Shown here one piece after another: positions 45,948 to 53,991 of a stretch of 64,000 nt of DNA. A program made the translations under genes and the position numbers. The first letter of the stretch is position 1, and each line of letters opens with the position of its first letter. Origin of the DNA: Lutibacter maritimus (GTDB taxonomy: Bacteria > Bacteroidota > Bacteroidia > Flavobacteriales > Flavobacteriaceae); contig NZ_FOZP01000002.1 of NCBI RefSeq assembly GCF_900116115.1, positions 62,001-126,000 of the forward strand. The letters run 5' to 3'. The notes below the pieces were generated by a model. The model was not told where the DNA came from, did not search any database, and saw nothing but the letters and a program-made list of their open reading frames with translations.

Positions 45948-46196
45948 ATGAAGTTTGTGTTAATTTTTCTATTAATTATAATCACAGGAACTTTATCTTA
46001 CGGATTTTATATTAAAAATAATGGCGATACAAACGGTGAAATTATAATTGGAATTAGTGTTTTGGCTGTTGCATTTATTTTTATGCCTTTATTTATTTAT
46101 CATAGATATAAAAATAAAAACATGAAGGATTTTACTTTTGAAAAGTTTAAAAAAGAATTAGAAGAAAAAAGTAAATCTGGTGATGGCTTAATTTAA
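45948..46196 (+). CDS. Small two-helix membrane protein
   Basis: 82 residues with two transmembrane helices (about 3-20 and 30-52) and a lysine/glutamate-rich cytoplasmic tail. No family recognised. An exact promoter element precedes it, and its last 9 bp overlap the convergent tadA gene. Codon use matches the neighbours, so it is probably a genuine gene of unknown function. Confidence 0.7.
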   Translation: MKFVLIFLLIIITGTLSYGFYIKNNGDTNGEIIIGISVLAVAFIFMPLFIYHRYKNKNMKDFTFEKFKKELEEKSKSGDGLI

Positions 46197-46637
46197 ATTC
46201 CGCTTTTCAATAAAAAAACGCGTTAACAAAGCACTACATTCATTTTCTAAAATACCACCAACAACAATAGTTTTTGGATGTAACGTAGTTTTTAAAACTG
46301 TAAAACCTCTTTTAACTTCGGTTGCTCCGTAAACAATTTTACCAATTTGGGTCCAGTAACTAGCGCCTGCACACATTTGGCAAGGTTCTAAAGTAACATA
46401 TAAAGTACATTCTTTTAAATATTTTCCACCCAAAAAATCGGCAGCTGCTGTAAATGCTTGCATTTCGGCGTGTGCAGTAACATCATTTAATGTTTCCGTT
46501 AAATTATGAGCTCTAGCAATTATTTGATTGTTCATTACAATTACTGCTCCAACCGGAACTTCGTTTTTATCAAATGCCAATTCAGCCTCTTGTAAGGCTT
46601 TTTTCATAAAATAAGTATCATCAAACGGATTTATCAT
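46188..46637 (-). CDS. tadA: tRNA-specific adenosine deaminase
   Basis: 149 residues of the cytidine-deaminase fold. The zinc site is complete: HAE (56-58) and PCQMC (85-89). VPVGAVIV and the LxGGILExECSALLxRFF C-terminus fit TadA, which converts A34 to inosine in tRNA-Arg; a guanine deaminase-like role is less likely. The promoter element ends only 4 bp upstream of the ATG, so the mRNA may be leaderless. Confidence 0.92.
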   Translation of the reverse strand: MINPFDDTYFMKKALQEAELAFDKNEVPVGAVIVMNNQIIARAHNLTETLNDVTAHAEMQAFTAAADFLGGKYLKECTLYVTLEPCQMCAGASYWTQIGKIVYGATEVKRGFTVLKTTLHPKTIVVGGILENECSALLTRFFIEKRNLN

Positions 46638-46641
46638 ATTT

Positions 46642-46649
46642 CAAAAATA
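46642..46649 (-). promoter_or_regulatory. Bacteroidota -7 element (TATTTTTG) touching the tadA start
   Basis: Exact TAnnTTTG on the minus strand, whose last base is only 4 bp from the ATG at 46637, implying a 5' UTR of roughly zero length. Confidence 0.5.
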
Positions 46650-46716
46650 ATTTTTTTATTTAAAAAATCACCGCAAAAGATACTTTTGTATGTAAAATTT
46701 TTATTTTGATGTTTTA

Positions 46717-47607
46717 TTATAAATCAATTAAATAGGAAATGCCAAAATTAAAATAATTTGTGTTGGTTAAGTTTGTTTCATATTCTAATTCGGAAGGTAT
46801 ATTTAGGTTATATCCAACTTCAAAATCGAAAGATTTAATGTTATATTGTAAAATAAAATTTAACTGAGTATAAATAAGCGCAAAAACATTGCTTGTTAAT
46901 TGTGCGTTTTCTGTTTCAGTTTCATAATCCAACAAATTATTTTGTACTGTTATTCCATCAATATCAATAAGTTGAGTTCCTAAAATAAAGTTTAATTGAG
47001 GTCTGAATTTTAAATTTTGGTTGTTATTTTTAAATAAATTGATGTTTGCATAACTTTTTGAAATAACCTGATATGTTGGTTCTCCTCCAAAATAATAAGA
47101 GCTCGCTACTTGGGTACCTAAACTTCTGTTTTTATTTTGCACTCCCAAACTAATACTTGCTGCACTATTGTAAAGATTGTCAAGATTATTATTTGCATAT
47201 AGGTATGCAGATAAAGAGCCGTTATATCTAAATATTTTATTTTTTCCAAAGCTTTTTCCAAAGCCAGCTGTTGCAATTGTTACATCCCAATTTGGAATAA
47301 ATTTACTATACAATATACCAGAAACACTTGCGTAAAAACCTTTGGAATGCATATAGGTTATTTGAGGTGTAAGGTTGAATTGATCTACATTAATATCACG
47401 ACCTGAAAAATATGTATTGGTATTGAAATTTACCGATACATATAAAAATTGAAGGTTAGCTAATGAGGCTACTATATCATTAAAAGATTCTTCCATTAAT
47501 AGTTCATCTAACATTTCATCTACTTCATTTGTTTTGGTTGGTAGTTCTTGCGAATTTGCAACAAGTAGTCCAGCTATATAAACTAAAATTAGAAGATATT
47601 TTTTCAT
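46717..47607 (-). CDS. Predicted outer-membrane beta-barrel protein
   Basis: 296 residues with a signal peptide (1-19, ANSQ), an acidic N-terminal stretch (DEMLDELLMEESF) and alternating hydrophobic/aromatic strands to a C-terminal FNFGISYLIDL, typical of an outer-membrane barrel. No named family. It is the last gene of the run sigma factor, predicted anti-sigma, Spy-like protein and this protein, so it may be a target of the same stress response. A weak hairpin separates it from the spy-like gene. Confidence 0.7.
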   Translation of the reverse strand: MKKYLLILVYIAGLLVANSQELPTKTNEVDEMLDELLMEESFNDIVASLANLQFLYVSVNFNTNTYFSGRDINVDQFNLTPQITYMHSKGFYASVSGILYSKFIPNWDVTIATAGFGKSFGKNKIFRYNGSLSAYLYANNNLDNLYNSAASISLGVQNKNRSLGTQVASSYYFGGEPTYQVISKSYANINLFKNNNQNLKFRPQLNFILGTQLIDIDGITVQNNLLDYETETENAQLTSNVFALIYTQLNFILQYNIKSFDFEVGYNLNIPSELEYETNLTNTNYFNFGISYLIDL

Positions 47608-47630
47608 TTTAATCTTTATTTTAAAAATTT

Positions 47631-47658
47631 AAAGTGGCCAAGTAACCTCAACCACTTT
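47631..47658 (-). terminator. Weak hairpin between spy-like and barrel genes
   Basis: 7-bp stem AAAGTGG (47631-47637) / CCACTTT (47652-47658) followed on the minus strand by a U-rich tract. It could partly stop transcription, giving more spy-like than barrel mRNA. Confidence 0.4.
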
Positions 47659-47673
47659 TTTATGATAATGAAT

Positions 47674-48165
47674 TTAATTAGAACCATTTCTATTACCTCC
47701 GCCTGAACCATTTTTTATTTTACGTTGTTCTCTTACGGTTTCTCTTAGCTCATTTCCTGTTTCGGAGCTATTATTTGCTCTAATTGACTGACGTAATTGT
47801 TGTCGTTGTTCATTTGTAATTGTATTTTTAAACTGCTCTTTTATTGCACTTACTTTCTCTTTATTTTGATTTATTAATTCTTTTTGAGCGTTGGTAAATG
47901 TGTTTCTTAATGCCTCTAGTCTTGCTTCTTTTTTAAGCTTTTGGTTTTCTAAAATGGCTAACTGCTCATCGGTAAGTGTTGCTTTAAAAGCCTCTCTGTT
48001 AGCTTTAATTAAAGCTTGTTGTTCTTTCAACAAAAGTTTTTGTTGTTCTGTTAAATTTTTCATTAACATTTGCTTATCTGCAGCATTGTTTTCTTGTGCG
48101 CTACTAACTGTAATACTTACAAGAAATACAAATACTAAAACTGTTATTAATTTTAAATTTTTCAT
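47674..48165 (-). CDS. Spy/CpxP-like periplasmic protein with four 26-residue LTxxQ repeats
   Basis: 163 residues. A signal peptide (1-23, ending SSAQ) sends it to the periplasm. LTEQQ, LTDEQ, FTNAQ and ITNEQ begin at residues 38, 64, 90 and 116, exactly 26 apart; LTxxQ is the hallmark of the Spy/CpxP stress chaperones, which have two copies. The rest is helical and rich in Lys, Glu and Gln, and the tail (GSGGGNRNGSN) is disordered. Predicted role: a helical, possibly cradle-like chaperone or binder of unfolded outer-membrane proteins. A sigma-factor promoter motif lies 35 bp upstream. Confidence 0.8.
   Translation of the reverse strand: MKNLKLITVLVFVFLVSITVSSAQENNAADKQMLMKNLTEQQKLLLKEQQALIKANREAFKATLTDEQLAILENQKLKKEARLEALRNTFTNAQKELINQNKEKVSAIKEQFKNTITNEQRQQLRQSIRANNSSETGNELRETVREQRKIKNGSGGGNRNGSN
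47743..48054 (-). repeat. Four tandem 78-bp (26-codon) repeats encoding LTxxQ units
   Basis: Units begin at codons 38, 64, 90 and 116 of the spy-like gene with no change in length. The DNA has diverged, so the array is old and length-constrained rather than a fresh expansion. Confidence 0.75.
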
Positions 48166-48200
48166 TTTTATATATTTTAATTAAATTTTACTTCCTTTTG

Positions 48201-48220
48201 AACGTTCTATTGTTTAGACC
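48201..48220 (-). promoter_or_regulatory. Predicted ECF-sigma promoter motif upstream of spy-like gene
   Basis: On the minus strand GGTCTAAAC..(6 bp)..ACGTT; 20 bp, shared at about 14 positions with the site at 49347-49366. It ends 35 bp from the ATG at 48165. It replaces the usual TAnnTTTG element, which is missing here. Confidence 0.6.
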
Positions 48221-48259
48221 TTTTATAGTTTAAAAAGTTTTAAATGAACATTATTAAAT

Positions 48260-48712
48260 TTAAAATAATTCATCCGTCATTAACTCATCTACAATGTATT
48301 CATCTAAATATTCATCAGCTAAAACATTGTCAATAAAGTTGTTTGTTAAAAATGAATCAACGTTTGCATCGTTTACAAAAAGTGAAGCAATTAATATATC
48401 ATCTTGATGAAAAGAATCAGTTAATAAATTTCCATTTTTTTGTATATTTAATGTGTCTAAAACTATTTGATTCATATCAAAATCTTTAGGAGTTTTGTAT
48501 TGCTTGTATAGTGTAAAAGCAAAAAATAATGCAAAACCTGCAGCAGCAAACCACGTTATTTTATTTTTATAAAATGTTGTTAATTTTAATTCTTTTTTTG
48601 TTGAAATCTTTGATAATATTTCATTTTTAGATTTTAAAAAATAATCATCCGGCGTTTTAAAGCCCAATTCCTTACTATGTTTTTTATTAATATTTTTATC
48701 TTTTAAATTCAT
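48260..48712 (-). CDS. Predicted anti-sigma membrane protein
   Basis: 150 residues: a basic N-terminal cytoplasmic part (1-~50), one transmembrane helix (about 52-70, TWFAAAGFALFFAFTLY) and an acidic periplasmic tail (~75-150, ending LADEYLDEYIVDELMTDELF). No zinc-binding anti-sigma motif is seen. It lies 42 bp after the ECF sigma gene in the same direction, the usual place for an anti-sigma factor; the call rests on topology and position only. Confidence 0.65.
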   Translation of the reverse strand: MNLKDKNINKKHSKELGFKTPDDYFLKSKNEILSKISTKKELKLTTFYKNKITWFAAAGFALFFAFTLYKQYKTPKDFDMNQIVLDTLNIQKNGNLLTDSFHQDDILIASLFVNDANVDSFLTNNFIDNVLADEYLDEYIVDELMTDELF

Positions 48713-48754
48713 AACTTATTATTTTTAATGAATGTCAATTATTGATTTTTTTAT

Positions 48755-49312
48755 CTAATTTTTTACAAGTAACTCTACGTTAAGCATATTTTTTTCAATG
48801 CTAGTTACAATTTTATAATAGTATGTTTTTATAGTTCCTTCGTGAATTCCTGTTATTTCTGAAATTTCACGAAATTTTAAATCATCATAATATTTCATTT
48901 GAAATATTTGCCGATCTTTCTCGGGTAATTCAGCTAAGATTCTATGTAATTTTAATTGAATTTCATCTCCTTCAAAATAAGAGTCAGATACTAAATTATC
49001 TAAATATTTTTTTTGAATATCGTCTACCGAATAATGATACTTCTTCTCTTGTTCTAAAAAACGTAACGATTCATTATAAGCTATTCGAAACATCCAAGTA
49101 GATAACGAACTCTTTTGTTGAAAATTTGGTAAACTTTTATAAACTCTTAAAAACGTATTTTGTAATACATCATTTGCATTTTCATGAGTAATTACCAATT
49201 TTCTGATGTGCCAATACAAACGCTTTTGATAAAGCTCTAGTAATTTTTTAAATGCTTCCTCTTTCTGATTTGCACTTAACAATCTACTAATAAATTCGGC
49301 TTCGCTTTTCAA
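48755..49312 (-). CDS. ECF-type RNA polymerase sigma factor
   Basis: 185 residues. Region 2 (about 18-85: LLELYQKRLYWHIRKLV, NDVLQNTFLRVYKSLPNF, STWMFRIAYN) and region 4 (about 125-178: LPEKDRQIFQMKYYDDLKFREISEITGIHEGTIKT) are both intact. Start is TTG at 49312: there is no in-frame ATG between it and the upstream stop, and the N-terminus then fits flavobacterial relatives. It heads a set with an anti-sigma, a Spy-like protein and an outer-membrane protein. A 20-bp motif 34 bp upstream is shared with the spy-like gene, so it likely activates itself. Confidence 0.93.
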   Translation of the reverse strand: MKSEAEFISRLLSANQKEEAFKKLLELYQKRLYWHIRKLVITHENANDVLQNTFLRVYKSLPNFQQKSSLSTWMFRIAYNESLRFLEQEKKYHYSVDDIQKKYLDNLVSDSYFEGDEIQLKLHRILAELPEKDRQIFQMKYYDDLKFREISEITGIHEGTIKTYYYKIVTSIEKNMLNVELLVKN

Positions 49313-49346
49313 TGTGTAATTAGTTTAAATTTTTTATCACGATTAT

Positions 49347-49366
49347 AACGTCTCTTTATTTAGACC
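49347..49366 (-). promoter_or_regulatory. Predicted ECF-sigma promoter motif upstream of the sigma gene
   Basis: Minus strand GGTCTAAAT..(6 bp)..ACGTT, same spacing as at 48201-48220; consensus on the + strand AACGTYYYWTTRTTTAGACC. It lies 34 bp from the TTG start. No TAnnTTTG element is present. Confidence 0.6.
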
Positions 49367-49520
49367 CTAAGAAATAGCAATAGTTTAAAGTTACGCACAT
49401 AAACATTAAAAGAGTGTTAAATAAGTTGCACATAATCAGTTTTTTATAAATAAAAAATAGCGAACAAACCAAAGTCATTATAAGTTGTAAATACAAAGTA
49501 AATTACAATACAAAATATTG

Positions 49521-49528
49521 TAGTTTTG
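49521..49528 (+). promoter_or_regulatory. Bacteroidota -7 element (TAGTTTTG) of dxs
   Basis: Exact TAnnTTTG, 6 bp before the ATG at 49535, so the dxs mRNA has an almost zero-length leader. It overlaps the in-frame TTG at 49526, which is rejected as start. Confidence 0.55.
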
Positions 49529-49534
49529 TATTTG

Positions 49535-51304
49535 ATGAAAACAAATTTGTTACAACATATTAACTCACCTAAAGAATTACGAAAACTTTACAACAATCAA
49601 TTACCTCAATTGGCTAAAGAATTACGTGATTTTATTATTGATATTGTTGCAACTAAAGAAGGTCATTTAGGCGCAAGTTTAGGTGTTGTAGAATTAACCA
49701 TAGCACTACATTATGTATTTGATACGCCTAATGATCTGTTAATTTGGGATGTTGGCCATCAAGCATACGGACATAAAATTTTAACTGAACGAAAAAATAT
49801 TTTTCATACCAACAGACAACTAGATGGTATTTCTGGTTTTCCAAAAAGAAAAGAAAGTGTGTATGATGCTTTTGGAACCGGACATTCTTCAACATCAATT
49901 TCTGCAGCTTTAGGAATGGCAATTGCATCAAAAATTAATGGTGATTTTGAAAAGCATCATATTGCTGTAATTGGTGATGCATCTATAGCCAGCGGAATGG
50001 CGTTTGAAGGTTTAAATCATGCAGGAGCTACAGATGCTAATTTATTAATTATTTTAAATGACAACGCTATGGGAATTGATCCGAGTGTTGGAGCTTTAAA
50101 AAATTATTTTACCAATGTAAAAGCTGGTAAAAAAGTTAGAAAAAATAATATAATTGAAGCTTTAAACTTTAGTTATTCAGGCCCTATTGATGGTCATGAC
50201 TTACCTGCTTTAATTAAAGAATTAGAACGCTTAAAATCAATAAAAGGGCCTAAATTTTTGCATGTAATTACCACTAAGGGAAAAGGACTGAAAATTGCCG
50301 AACAAGATCAGGTTAAATACCACGCTCCTGGAAAATTTAATAAAAAAACTGGCGAACTTGTTCCGAAAATTAATGAAATTCAAGCTCCAAAATATCAAGA
50401 TGTTTTTGGAAAAACACTCTTAGAATTAGCAAGAAAAAACTCTAAAATAGTAGGAATTACACCTGCAATGCCAACAGGAAGTTCATTAAAATTTATGTTA
50501 GATGAAATACCCGAAAGAGCATTTGATGTTGGTATAGCCGAACAACATGCCGTTACTTTAGCAGCAGGAATGGCAACACAAGGGTTAATTCCATACTGTA
50601 CTATCTACTCTACTTTTTTACAACGTGCCTACGATCAAATTATTCATGATGTAGCATTGCAAAACTTACCTGTTATTTTTTGTATTGATAGATCTGGGCT
50701 AGTTGGAGAAGATGGAGCTACTCATCATGGTGTCTTTGATATTGCTTATTTAAGATGCATTCCAAATTTGGTAATATTTGCACCATTAAATGAACTTGAA
50801 TTAAGAAACATAATGTTTACTGCCCAAACAGGCATAAATTTTCCTTTAGCAATACGTTATCCTAGAGGTAATGCTACACTTGTAAATTGGAAACTTCCTA
50901 TGCATCTAATAAAAATTGGCAAAGGTGAACTTGTTTTTAAAGGAAATGAAATCGCTATACTTAGTATTGGCACTATTGGAAATTCAATAATTGAAATTGA
51001 AAAAGATTTGCCTAAAAATAAGTTTTCATTATACAATATGCGATTTGTAAAACCTTTAGATGAAGATTTATTACATGACATATTTAAAAAATATAAAACT
51101 ATTATTACTATTGAAAATGGTACGATTATTGGTGGCTTTTATAGTGCGATTTTAGAATTTGCATCAAAATTTGAATATAAAAATTCTAAAGTTATACCAT
51201 TAGCAATACCAGATTCATTTATTGAACATGGTAAAGTTTACGAATTATTTAATAAAATAAACCTTTCTAATGAAAATATATTAAAAATGCTTTTAAAACT
51301 TTAA
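49535..51304 (+). CDS. dxs: 1-deoxy-D-xylulose-5-phosphate synthase
   Basis: 589 residues. First enzyme of the MEP isoprenoid pathway; condenses pyruvate and glyceraldehyde-3-phosphate with thiamine diphosphate. Motifs: GHLGASLGVVELT (catalytic His), VIGDASIASGMAFEG with the Asn of LNDNAMG (ThDP-Mg binding), FDVGIAEQHAVTLAAGMA, and DRSGLVGEDGATHHG. A little shorter than the ~620-residue E. coli enzyme. The start at 49535 follows the promoter element. Confidence 0.95.
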   Translation: MKTNLLQHINSPKELRKLYNNQLPQLAKELRDFIIDIVATKEGHLGASLGVVELTIALHYVFDTPNDLLIWDVGHQAYGHKILTERKNIFHTNRQLDGISGFPKRKESVYDAFGTGHSSTSISAALGMAIASKINGDFEKHHIAVIGDASIASGMAFEGLNHAGATDANLLIILNDNAMGIDPSVGALKNYFTNVKAGKKVRKNNIIEALNFSYSGPIDGHDLPALIKELERLKSIKGPKFLHVITTKGKGLKIAEQDQVKYHAPGKFNKKTGELVPKINEIQAPKYQDVFGKTLLELARKNSKIVGITPAMPTGSSLKFMLDEIPERAFDVGIAEQHAVTLAAGMATQGLIPYCTIYSTFLQRAYDQIIHDVALQNLPVIFCIDRSGLVGEDGATHHGVFDIAYLRCIPNLVIFAPLNELELRNIMFTAQTGINFPLAIRYPRGNATLVNWKLPMHLIKIGKGELVFKGNEIAILSIGTIGNSIIEIEKDLPKNKFSLYNMRFVKPLDEDLLHDIFKKYKTIITIENGTIIGGFYSAILEFASKFEYKNSKVIPLAIPDSFIEHGKVYELFNKINLSNENILKMLLKL

Positions 51305-51323
51305 TTTTTAATACTAAAGTTAA

Positions 51324-51331
51324 TAAATTTG
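51324..51331 (+). promoter_or_regulatory. Bacteroidota -7 element (TAAATTTG) of DUF3078 gene
   Basis: Exact TAnnTTTG, 26 bp upstream of the ATG at 51358 and 20 bp after the dxs stop. Confidence 0.55.
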
Positions 51332-51357
51332 CGTTTTATTTTTTTACCAATAATATC

Positions 51358-52314
51358 ATGAAATTTAAACTCCTAACCCTAATAGTTTTATTAACTACTA
51401 TCTCTATAAATGCTACAATTTTAAATGATTCCTTAGCTCTTAAAAAAGACTCTATAAGTCACTGGACTAAAGCAAACAAAGTACGATTGATATTTACTCA
51501 AAATTCGTTTGTTAATTGGAGTGCTGGAGGAAATAACTCCATTGCAGGTATTGTAAAAATTAATATTTCTAAAAATTACAAAAACAATCACACCACTTGG
51601 TTTAATGAACTTAAAACCAATTACGGCTTAAATAAAGAAGAAAAAAGAGAACTTAGAAAAACTGAAGATTTACTTGAAGTAAACTCAACCTTTGGATACA
51701 GACAAAATACCAATTCAAATTGGTATTACTCAGCTAAATTTAATTTTAAAACACAGTATACAAATGGATACAAATATCCAAATACTGACAAACCTATTTC
51801 AAAGTTTTTTGCGCCAGCATATTTATTTTTAGGTGTTGGAACTGAATATGCTGTAAAAGAATCAAATTTTAAGCTATACCTTTCGCCTGTAACTAATAAG
51901 ACCACTTTTGTTTTTAATCAACGATTAGCAGATGAAGGAGCTTTTGGTGTTAAAAAAGCTAGTTATGATACTGATGGAAATTTAATTTCTGAAGGTGAAA
52001 AAACAAAAATTGAATTTGGAATGTTAGCAACTGGTGAATGGAAATCTGAAGTTATGAAAAACATTCAAATGGCAAATAAATTAATTTTATATTCCGACTA
52101 TTTAAATAATTATGGCAATATTGATATTGATTGGGAAATAAATTTTGATTTAACCATTAATAAATATGTGACCGCCAATGTTGGTTCTCATTTTCTTTTT
52201 GATGATGATGTTAAACACAAAGAAGATGTTAACAATGACGGTACATTAGATATTTTAGGCCCTAAAATTCAAATAAAACAAGTTTTAGGAGTTGGTTTTA
52301 TTTACAATTTTTAA
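51358..52314 (+). CDS. DUF3078 family outer-membrane protein
   Basis: 318 residues with a signal peptide (about 1-19). The DUF3078 pattern is clear: FTQNSFVNWSAGGNNSIAG near the N-terminus and alternating strand sequences to a C-terminal GVGFIYNF, as in outer-membrane barrels. The family is confined to Bacteroidota and has no assigned function. Monocistronic, convergent with the aldehyde dehydrogenase gene. Confidence 0.88.
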   Translation: MKFKLLTLIVLLTTISINATILNDSLALKKDSISHWTKANKVRLIFTQNSFVNWSAGGNNSIAGIVKINISKNYKNNHTTWFNELKTNYGLNKEEKRELRKTEDLLEVNSTFGYRQNTNSNWYYSAKFNFKTQYTNGYKYPNTDKPISKFFAPAYLFLGVGTEYAVKESNFKLYLSPVTNKTTFVFNQRLADEGAFGVKKASYDTDGNLISEGEKTKIEFGMLATGEWKSEVMKNIQMANKLILYSDYLNNYGNIDIDWEINFDLTINKYVTANVGSHFLFDDDVKHKEDVNNDGTLDILGPKIQIKQVLGVGFIYNF

Positions 52315-52319
52315 CTATT

Positions 52320-53861
52320 TTACAAATCAAACTTTATCCCTTGTGCTAATGGTAAATTAGAGGTATAATTTATGGTATTCGTTTGTCTACGCATATAAAT
52401 TTTCCAAGCATCAGAACCAGATTCTCGTCCACCACCTGTTTCTTTTTCACCTCCAAAAGCTCCACCAATTTCAGCACCAGAAGTTCCAATATTTACATTT
52501 GCTATTCCACAATCTGAACCAGCAACTGATAAGAATTTTTCAGCTTCACGTAAATTAGTTGTCATAATTGCTGATGATAAGCCTTGCACAACACCATTCT
52601 GAATTTCTATTGCATTTTCAACTTCACCACTATATTTTATCAAATATAAAATTGGAGCAAAAGTTTCATGCTGTACAATTTCAAAAGCGTTTTTAGCTTC
52701 TGCTATTGCAGGCTTAACATAACAACCACTTTCATAACCTTCTCCTTTTAAAACACCTCCTTCAACTAATAAATTCCCACCTTCTTCTACTACTTTTTTC
52801 AAAGCATTTTCATACATCTTCACAGCATCTTTATCAATTAACGGACCTACATGGTTTTTTTCGTCTAACGGATTTCCAATTCTTAATTGTTTGTAAGCAT
52901 CAACTAATGTATTTTTTACTTGCTCATACATTGATTCATGAATAATTAATCTTCGTGTTGAAGTACAGCGTTGACCAGCAGTGCCAACGGCTCCAAAAAC
53001 AGCACCAATAATACTTATTTTTAAATCGGCATTTGGCGTAATAATTATGGCATTATTGCCTCCAAGTTCTAATAAAGATCTTCCTAAACGTTCAGCTACA
53101 GTTTTCGCAACAATTTTCCCCATTTTTATAGAACCAGTTGCAGATATTAACGGAATTCGTTTGTCAGTAGTCATAAATTCTCCAACTTTATAATCGCCAT
53201 TAACAATACATGAAATTCCTTCAGGTAAGTTGTTTTCTTTTAAAATATTTGCAATAATATGTTGACAAGCAATACTACATAAAGGTGCTTTTTCAGATGC
53301 TTTCCACACGCAAACATCTCCACAAATCCATGCTAAAGCTGTATTCCAACTCCAAACAGCAACTGGAAAATTAAAAGCTGAAATAATACCAACAATTCCC
53401 AAAGAATGGTATTGTTCATACATTCTATGTCCTGGTCTTTCAGAATGCATAGTTAAGCCGTGTAACTGGCGCGATAAGCCAACAGCAAAGTCGCATATAT
53501 CTATCATTTCCTGTACTTCACCTAAGCCTTCTTGCAAAGATTTTCCCATTTCATAAGAAACTAACTCACCTAAAGGTTGTTTTAATTCTCGTAATTTATC
53601 GCCAAACTGACGTACAATTTCACCTCTTTGAGGTGCTGGTACTAATCTCCAAGTTGTAAAAGCTTTTTGAGCGCTTTCAATTACTTTTTCGTAATCTTGC
53701 TTTGTAGTAGATATCACTTTACCTATTAATTTTCCATCAACTGGAGAATAAGATGCTATTAATTCGCCATTTCCAAAAGATTTTGAACCTGTTGATGTTC
53801 CTTTATTTACATCTTGTATGTTTAATTTTTGAAGTGATTTTTGAAGTTTTGAAGTTTCCAT
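52320..53861 (-). CDS. ALDH7-type aldehyde dehydrogenase (alpha-aminoadipic semialdehyde dehydrogenase-like)
   Basis: 513 residues from the ATG at 53861; an upstream in-frame start at 53957 is rejected because the promoter element and a terminator hairpin lie inside the extension. Catalytic Glu is in LELGGNN and Cys in GTAGQRCTSTRRL; the antiquitin-like signatures ISAFNFPVAVWSWNTALAW and NIGTSGAEIGGAFGGEKETGGGRESGSDAWK are present. It probably oxidises alpha-aminoadipate-6-semialdehyde or piperideine-6-carboxylate in lysine breakdown, or similar aldehydes. Confidence 0.93.
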   Translation of the reverse strand: METSKLQKSLQKLNIQDVNKGTSTGSKSFGNGELIASYSPVDGKLIGKVISTTKQDYEKVIESAQKAFTTWRLVPAPQRGEIVRQFGDKLRELKQPLGELVSYEMGKSLQEGLGEVQEMIDICDFAVGLSRQLHGLTMHSERPGHRMYEQYHSLGIVGIISAFNFPVAVWSWNTALAWICGDVCVWKASEKAPLCSIACQHIIANILKENNLPEGISCIVNGDYKVGEFMTTDKRIPLISATGSIKMGKIVAKTVAERLGRSLLELGGNNAIIITPNADLKISIIGAVFGAVGTAGQRCTSTRRLIIHESMYEQVKNTLVDAYKQLRIGNPLDEKNHVGPLIDKDAVKMYENALKKVVEEGGNLLVEGGVLKGEGYESGCYVKPAIAEAKNAFEIVQHETFAPILYLIKYSGEVENAIEIQNGVVQGLSSAIMTTNLREAEKFLSVAGSDCGIANVNIGTSGAEIGGAFGGEKETGGGRESGSDAWKIYMRRQTNTINYTSNLPLAQGIKFDL

Positions 53862-53891
53862 AATTGGATTTTTTATATAATTTGGTTGTAA

Positions 53892-53899
53892 CAAATTTA
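53892..53899 (-). promoter_or_regulatory. Bacteroidota -7 element (TAAATTTG) of the ALDH gene
   Basis: Exact TAnnTTTG on the minus strand, 30 bp upstream of the ATG at 53861. Confidence 0.55.
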
Positions 53900-53922
53900 C
53901 AAATAATAAATGGCATGAAAAG

Positions 53923-53952
53923 AAAAGCCATTTCAAATTTGAAACGGCTTTT
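53923..53952 (-). terminator. Rho-independent terminator of the second ECF-sigma operon
   Basis: Stem AAAAGCC (53923-53929) / GGCTTTT (53946-53952), extended inward by TTTCAAA/TTTGAAA with one mismatch, followed on the minus strand by a U-rich tract. It separates the barrel protein gene (stop at 53992) from the ALDH gene. Confidence 0.75.
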
Positions 53953-53991
53953 AACATTCAATATTTGGTAACCAACCAAATAATAAACCAA

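Noticed and set aside
46681-46688. Exact TACTTTTG on the + strand
   Set aside because: No + strand gene follows; the downstream gene is on the minus strand. A chance match or antisense start.
49526-49534. Upstream TTG starts of dxs, the DEAD helicase, and CBU_0592-like gene
   Set aside because: Each lies within an exact promoter element, so it is not in the translated part of the mRNA.
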